DNA of 64,000 nucleotides from JAAURB01 sp049649525 (GTDB lineage: Bacteria; Cyanobacteriota; Cyanobacteriia; Cyanobacteriales; Microcoleaceae): positions 62,001 to 126,000 of the forward strand of contig JBARZE010000038.1 of the NCBI GenBank assembly GCA_049649525.1, written 5' to 3'. Positions 60,598-64,000 of this stretch are shown here, in pieces; the first letter of the stretch is position 1, and each line of letters starts with the position of its first letter. The position numbers were made by a program, and so were the translations under genes. Below the pieces are notes generated by a model. It was not told the DNA's origin, made no database searches, and saw only the letters and a list, made by a program, of their open reading frames with translations.

Positions 60598-61668
60598 ATG
60601 GGACGGATTTCTAAACGATTATTTTACTTTCTACTTCTGCCGGCTGCCCTAATTTTTGCAGGGTGGCAGGGATGGTCTTGGTGGAGTTGGGTCAGTTCAG
60701 CCCCTGCGGCCGAGGCCGCCACAGACACAGAAGACAATAGTTCAGCAATGCAAATTACCATTCCTTCAGGAACTTCTAGCCAACAAATTGGCCAAGATCT
60801 CGAAGCGGCGGGTTTAATTCGATCCGCCACAGCCTGGAAACTCTGGGCGCGATGGTTAATGTTTCAGGATAATGCAGGAGAGTTCAAAGCCGGCACTTAT
60901 CAGTTGTCTCCCACCGATCCTTTGCCTGAAGTGGCAGAAACGATTTGGAATGGCGAGGTGATGCAATTGAGTTATACCATTCCGGAAGGATGGTCGCTTG
61001 AACAAATGGCCGAGTATTTTGAACAGCAGGGTTTCTTTTCAAAGGAGGAATTTCTCGAAACAGTTGCAGTTATTCCTTATGATCAATATCCTTGGTTACC
61101 GGAGGGAGTGCCTTTAATTGAAGGATACTTATATCCAGATACCTATAAAGTTGTGGCTGAACAAGTCACCCCGGAGGGAGTGATGCAACAAATGTTGACT
61201 CAGTTTGAACAGGTAGCCTTACCCGTTTATCAGCAGCAACAAGGACAAACTGACCTCAATTTGCATGAGTGGGTCACCCTGGCTAGTATTGTGGAGAAAG
61301 AGGCGGTTATTGCCTCGGAACGGGGGGTGATTTCTGGAGTATTTCATAACCGTTTAAATCAAGGTATTCCCCTAGCGGCTGACCCCACGGTAGAATATGC
61401 CCTCGGTATTCGTCAAACAGTTGAGCAGCCTTTGACCTTTAAACAAGTCGAAACCCCTTCTCCTTACAATACTTATATGAATGCTGGACTGCCTCCTACT
61501 CCCATTGCTAGTCCAGGAGTAGCCAGCCTAGAAGCCACGTTAAACCCCGAAGAGACAGAATATCTCTATTTTATGGCTCGTTACGATGGGACGCACATTT
61601 TTAGCCGCACAGAAGACGAACATCAGGCGGCGATCGCCGAAGTTGAACGGCAACTCTCGAATCAGTAA
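60598..61668 (+). CDS. mltG: Endolytic murein transglycosylase
   Basis: MltG (YceG) cleaves nascent peptidoglycan strands and sets glycan-chain length. The 356-residue protein has one N-terminal transmembrane helix (FYFLLLPAALIFAGWQGWSWW). A LysM-like domain (MQITIPSGTSSQQIGQDLEAAGLI) precedes the catalytic YceG domain. The catalytic glutamate is in LASIVEKEAVIASERGVISGVFHNRL. The ATG at 60598 follows the DUF3727 stop by 46 bases; a frame from 60520 overlaps that gene and is not used. The gene ends at a strong terminator (61682-61729). Confidence 0.95.
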   Translation: MGRISKRLFYFLLLPAALIFAGWQGWSWWSWVSSAPAAEAATDTEDNSSAMQITIPSGTSSQQIGQDLEAAGLIRSATAWKLWARWLMFQDNAGEFKAGTYQLSPTDPLPEVAETIWNGEVMQLSYTIPEGWSLEQMAEYFEQQGFFSKEEFLETVAVIPYDQYPWLPEGVPLIEGYLYPDTYKVVAEQVTPEGVMQQMLTQFEQVALPVYQQQQGQTDLNLHEWVTLASIVEKEAVIASERGVISGVFHNRLNQGIPLAADPTVEYALGIRQTVEQPLTFKQVETPSPYNTYMNAGLPPTPIASPGVASLEATLNPEETEYLYFMARYDGTHIFSRTEDEHQAAIAEVERQLSNQ

Positions 61669-61681
61669 AATGATAAATTTA

Positions 61682-61729
61682 GGGGGAACAATATTTTATG
61701 ATTGAATTTGTTCCTCTGATTATTTTTTT
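61682..61729 (+). terminator. Rho-independent terminator after mltG
   Basis: GGGGGAACAA and TTGTTCCTCT form a ten-base stem with two G-U pairs around a 16-base loop. It is followed by a TATTTTTTT run, starting 13 bases after the stop codon. Confidence 0.88.
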
Positions 61730-61773
61730 GAAATTATAATGCTACGAAATTAAACAATAGAAATGGATTGAGA

Positions 61774-62151
61774 ATGATGCAGAATGCTAGCAAACAAGAC
61801 AGTCAAAGTCGTAAACGCACTGTTCGGGTCATGACTTTGATTGCCCTAGGATTGTTTCTAACACACACAGGCTATTATATGGGGAAAGGTTTGTTTAGTC
61901 CGCCGAAGAAAGCACCACCCCCTAAAGCGGTTACAGCGGATGCTAATAGCCGATTAAAAACTCAAGAACAGAGTTATCAAACTGTACTAGAACAGGAACC
62001 AGAAAATCAAATCGCGTTAGAAAAGTTGTTGATGGTACGGTTGGAGATGAATGATGCAGAAGGCGCAATTGAAGTATTGGAGAAATTGGTTAAATTGAAT
62101 CCAGATAGAGAAGATTATCGAGGGTATTTGGAAGAGTTGAAACGGGATTAA
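61774..62151 (+). CDS. Small membrane-anchored TPR-like protein
   Basis: The 125-residue protein has a basic start and one transmembrane helix (VMTLIALGLFLTHTGYYMG, about 20-38). A proline linker (PPKKAPPPKAV) leads to one or two TPR-like helical hairpins (ANSRLKTQEQSYQTVLEQEPENQIALEKLLM, EGAIEVLEKLVKLNPDREDYRGYLEEL). I start at the ATG at 61774; a TTG two codons earlier also fits, and a second ATG follows directly. It probably binds another protein at the membrane. It is convergent with the OGT-like gene at the right edge (18-base gap). Confidence 0.8.
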   Translation: MMQNASKQDSQSRKRTVRVMTLIALGLFLTHTGYYMGKGLFSPPKKAPPPKAVTADANSRLKTQEQSYQTVLEQEPENQIALEKLLMVRLEMNDAEGAIEVLEKLVKLNPDREDYRGYLEELKRD

Positions 62152-62169
62152 GAAGAATAGAAAAAAATA

Positions 62170-64000
62170 TTAATTATAACTTTCTCTAACAATTTGTTCA
62201 TAGAAAGATTCTAATGCTTTAACACAGGATGGATCGTCAAACAAATTATTATGGCGTTGACTCATTCGTTCAGAAATACTATTTTTCCAATTAGAATCAA
62301 TACCCAGTTTAACCGCAATATCAATGTATTCTGCCTCAGTTTTAGCAATTGTATCCGTAACTCCTAACAGTTTTAAAAAACTATCGGCATGACGACCTCG
62401 CATAAATTTCCCCGGATAAGTGACGATGGGTAAATTGCAGGCGATCGCTTCTAAAGAGGTATTTCCACCCGACCAAGTTATCGTATCTAGAAATACATCA
62501 CACAGTAAGTTTAACATTAAATAGTCTTGTCGCGCTGGAATATTTAAATGAATGCAATAATCTTGATGATTGAGTCCTACTTTAGCAAAAGCAAATTCTA
62601 AACGGGGTTTTAGTAATTCTCCTCGTAGAAACAAAAATTTAGCATTATTAACTTGACGTGCAATTGCAGGTAAAATATAGTCATATTGTGGTAAATATTT
62701 AAATGGTGCTTGACAGCAAAAATACAAAATATTATCTTCTGATAGATTAAAATCTGAGCGTTTTTTTGTTATAGTTGGGATATCTTTAGGTTTCGGATAA
62801 GCGACTCCAATATTCGGTAATTTTATTAATGTTTCTGAGTAGTGAGATTGTGCGTTTTCCGCTTCCATCAACTCACTAGATAAAAAGTAATCAATATTTT
62901 TAAGTCCAGTTGTTACAGGATGTCCCCAGGCGGTACATTGTATAGGTGCAAGTCGTAACGCTGCCATCTGTAATGTAGGGGGGTCCATGCCAATTTCAGG
63001 ATAAACTAAAATATGCAATTTATCATCTATAATTTGCTGACAAACCGCTGCTAAATTATGGGGAATATGATGAAATACATCACTATATTGTTTAAACTGT
63101 TGAGTCACTACATCGGGATAATTTCCAGTATAGTAACAATAAACTTCAAACTTTTCATGATTACAGTATTTTAGCCAACCTGTTAACCACAGTGTACCAC
63201 TATAAGAATGCAAATAATGGGAAACATAACCCACTCTAATTTTATCTTGAATAGGTGGTATAGATAACGGTTTAGTCCATTCTGGATAATTAGCCGCCAT
63301 TATTTTATAAATCAGATCTCCGTATTTTTTTTGGCTTTCAACTACATTATGTGCTTGATAAGCGAGATAGAAATTCGTCCAGCGGGAAGTTCCTAAAAGC
63401 GCATTTTTTCTATTTTCGGGAGTATTTAAAACAGTTGTTTCAATTAAAACTTGTAATTCTGTTTCAAATCTTTGGCGATAGTAAGAAATTGACTCATAAT
63501 TAGGATATATCATTGGCACAATTAAGTGCTTCATCAATTGAAAGGTATAATCATCAGGCAGATTCTTTGATGCGATTTCTGCTTGATGAATTGCTGCTTC
63601 AGTTTGTCCTTGTTGTAACAACTCGGTAATTAAAGAAAAATGTAGTTGTCCTGATTTTGGATAAAGTTGTGTTCCGGTTTGTAATGTTTCAATAGCTGCT
63701 TGACGTTGACGTAATTGACGATAACATTCACTCAGTTTTGAGTAAAGTTCCACATCTACTGTATTAATTGCTAATAACTTTTGATATTGATCAATTGCTG
63801 CTTGATATTCTGCTTTCTGATAGAGTTTATTTCCTAAATTAATATAAATCTGAACAGGATTATTTTGAAGTTCTAATGCTAAATTAAGGTTATATTGAAT
63901 ATCTGGATAATCAGGATTTAATTTTAATGCAGTTTTGTAGAAAGTAATGGCTTCATCAATTTGATATTGTTCAAACAGTAAATTCCCTAAATTTAAATAA
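62170..64000 (-). CDS. TPR / O-GlcNAc transferase-like protein, 5' truncated by window edge
   Basis: The frame runs open through the right edge of the window, so only the C-terminal part of the gene, more than 600 residues, is seen. The visible N-terminal part is TPR (YLNLGNLLFEQYQ at the edge, then AAIDQYQKLLAINTVDVELYSKLSECYRQ). The C-terminal catalytic half has KIRVGYVSHYLHSYSGTLW, APIQCTAWGHPVTTGLKNIDYFLSSELMEA, ILYFCCQAPFKYLPQYDYILP and VFLDTITWSGGNTSLEAIACNLPIVTYPG. It is the paralogue of the 42147-44402 gene, with the same layout and many shared motifs. The upstream context is not visible. Confidence 0.9.
   Translation of the reverse strand, partial: YLNLGNLLFEQYQIDEAITFYKTALKLNPDYPDIQYNLNLALELQNNPVQIYINLGNKLYQKAEYQAAIDQYQKLLAINTVDVELYSKLSECYRQLRQRQAAIETLQTGTQLYPKSGQLHFSLITELLQQGQTEAAIHQAEIASKNLPDDYTFQLMKHLIVPMIYPNYESISYYRQRFETELQVLIETTVLNTPENRKNALLGTSRWTNFYLAYQAHNVVESQKKYGDLIYKIMAANYPEWTKPLSIPPIQDKIRVGYVSHYLHSYSGTLWLTGWLKYCNHEKFEVYCYYTGNYPDVVTQQFKQYSDVFHHIPHNLAAVCQQIIDDKLHILVYPEIGMDPPTLQMAALRLAPIQCTAWGHPVTTGLKNIDYFLSSELMEAENAQSHYSETLIKLPNIGVAYPKPKDIPTITKKRSDFNLSEDNILYFCCQAPFKYLPQYDYILPAIARQVNNAKFLFLRGELLKPRLEFAFAKVGLNHQDYCIHLNIPARQDYLMLNLLCDVFLDTITWSGGNTSLEAIACNLPIVTYPGKFMRGRHADSFLKLLGVTDTIAKTEAEYIDIAVKLGIDSNWKNSISERMSQRHNNLFDDPSCVKALESFYEQIVRESYN

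Overview
The window is chromosomal DNA from a cyanobacterium, probably a filamentous one. The evidence is a set of cyanobacterial marker genes: the c-type cytochrome CytM, a helical carotenoid protein, the nitrate-reductase partner NarM, a CyanoP (PsbP-like) lipoprotein, homogentisate phytyltransferase, the photosynthesis-conserved DUF2499/DUF3593 pair and several cyanobacterial DUF proteins. The octamer GCGATCGC (HIP1) occurs about 30 times, where chance predicts about one. The DNA is AT-leaning, with roomy AT-rich spacers and short heptamer-type tandem repeats. I saw no prophage, plasmid backbone or CRISPR array.

Layout. 1-12.1 kb: a zinc alcohol dehydrogenase, FtsW, an ABC1 kinase, a U32 peptidase, Dps, CysK, DUF2853, a helical carotenoid protein, and a cupin/CocE-hydrolase pair. 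12.5-19 kb: CytM, tRNA-Thr, a small Cys-rich membrane protein, a histidine kinase whose 3' end overlaps an LD-carboxypeptidase, a GT4 glycosyltransferase and a HEAT-repeat membrane protein. 19-24 kb: PsiE, NarM, a thioredoxin, a decayed tnpB-only insertion sequence and an ABC exporter. 24-32.4 kb: an FHA protein and an FHA-flavoprotein fusion upstream of that exporter, a sugar-nucleotide reductase, a glycosyltransferase, a broken toxin-antitoxin pair between imperfect direct repeats, a TPR protein and a DUF4912 protein.

33-37.3 kb is mostly minus-strand housekeeping: pentapeptide-repeat protein, SpeD, malate dehydrogenase, tmRNA, BolA and monothiol glutaredoxin. 38-48 kb is rich in surface and glycan genes: a GHL10-type hydrolase, a GT2, an RTX-like protein, a HEAT protein with a GNRPGVRPG/RPT tail directly followed by a TPR/O-GlcNAc-transferase-like gene, and a further glycosyltransferase. 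48-54.7 kb: a K+ channel with a C-terminal zinc ribbon, PurU, an XRE regulator, CyanoP, Maf, homogentisate phytyltransferase, TrmB and CsaB. 54.8-64 kb: DUF2499-DUF3593-WD40, a WD40 Ser/Thr kinase, PRPP synthetase, DUF3727, MltG, a small TPR protein and a second OGT-like gene cut by the window edge.

The most interesting contexts are the HEAT-tail/OGT-like gene pair (a possible substrate-enzyme couple), the FHA / FHA-flavoprotein / ABC-exporter series, and two decaying mobile or selfish modules. All functions are read from sequence motifs without database searches.
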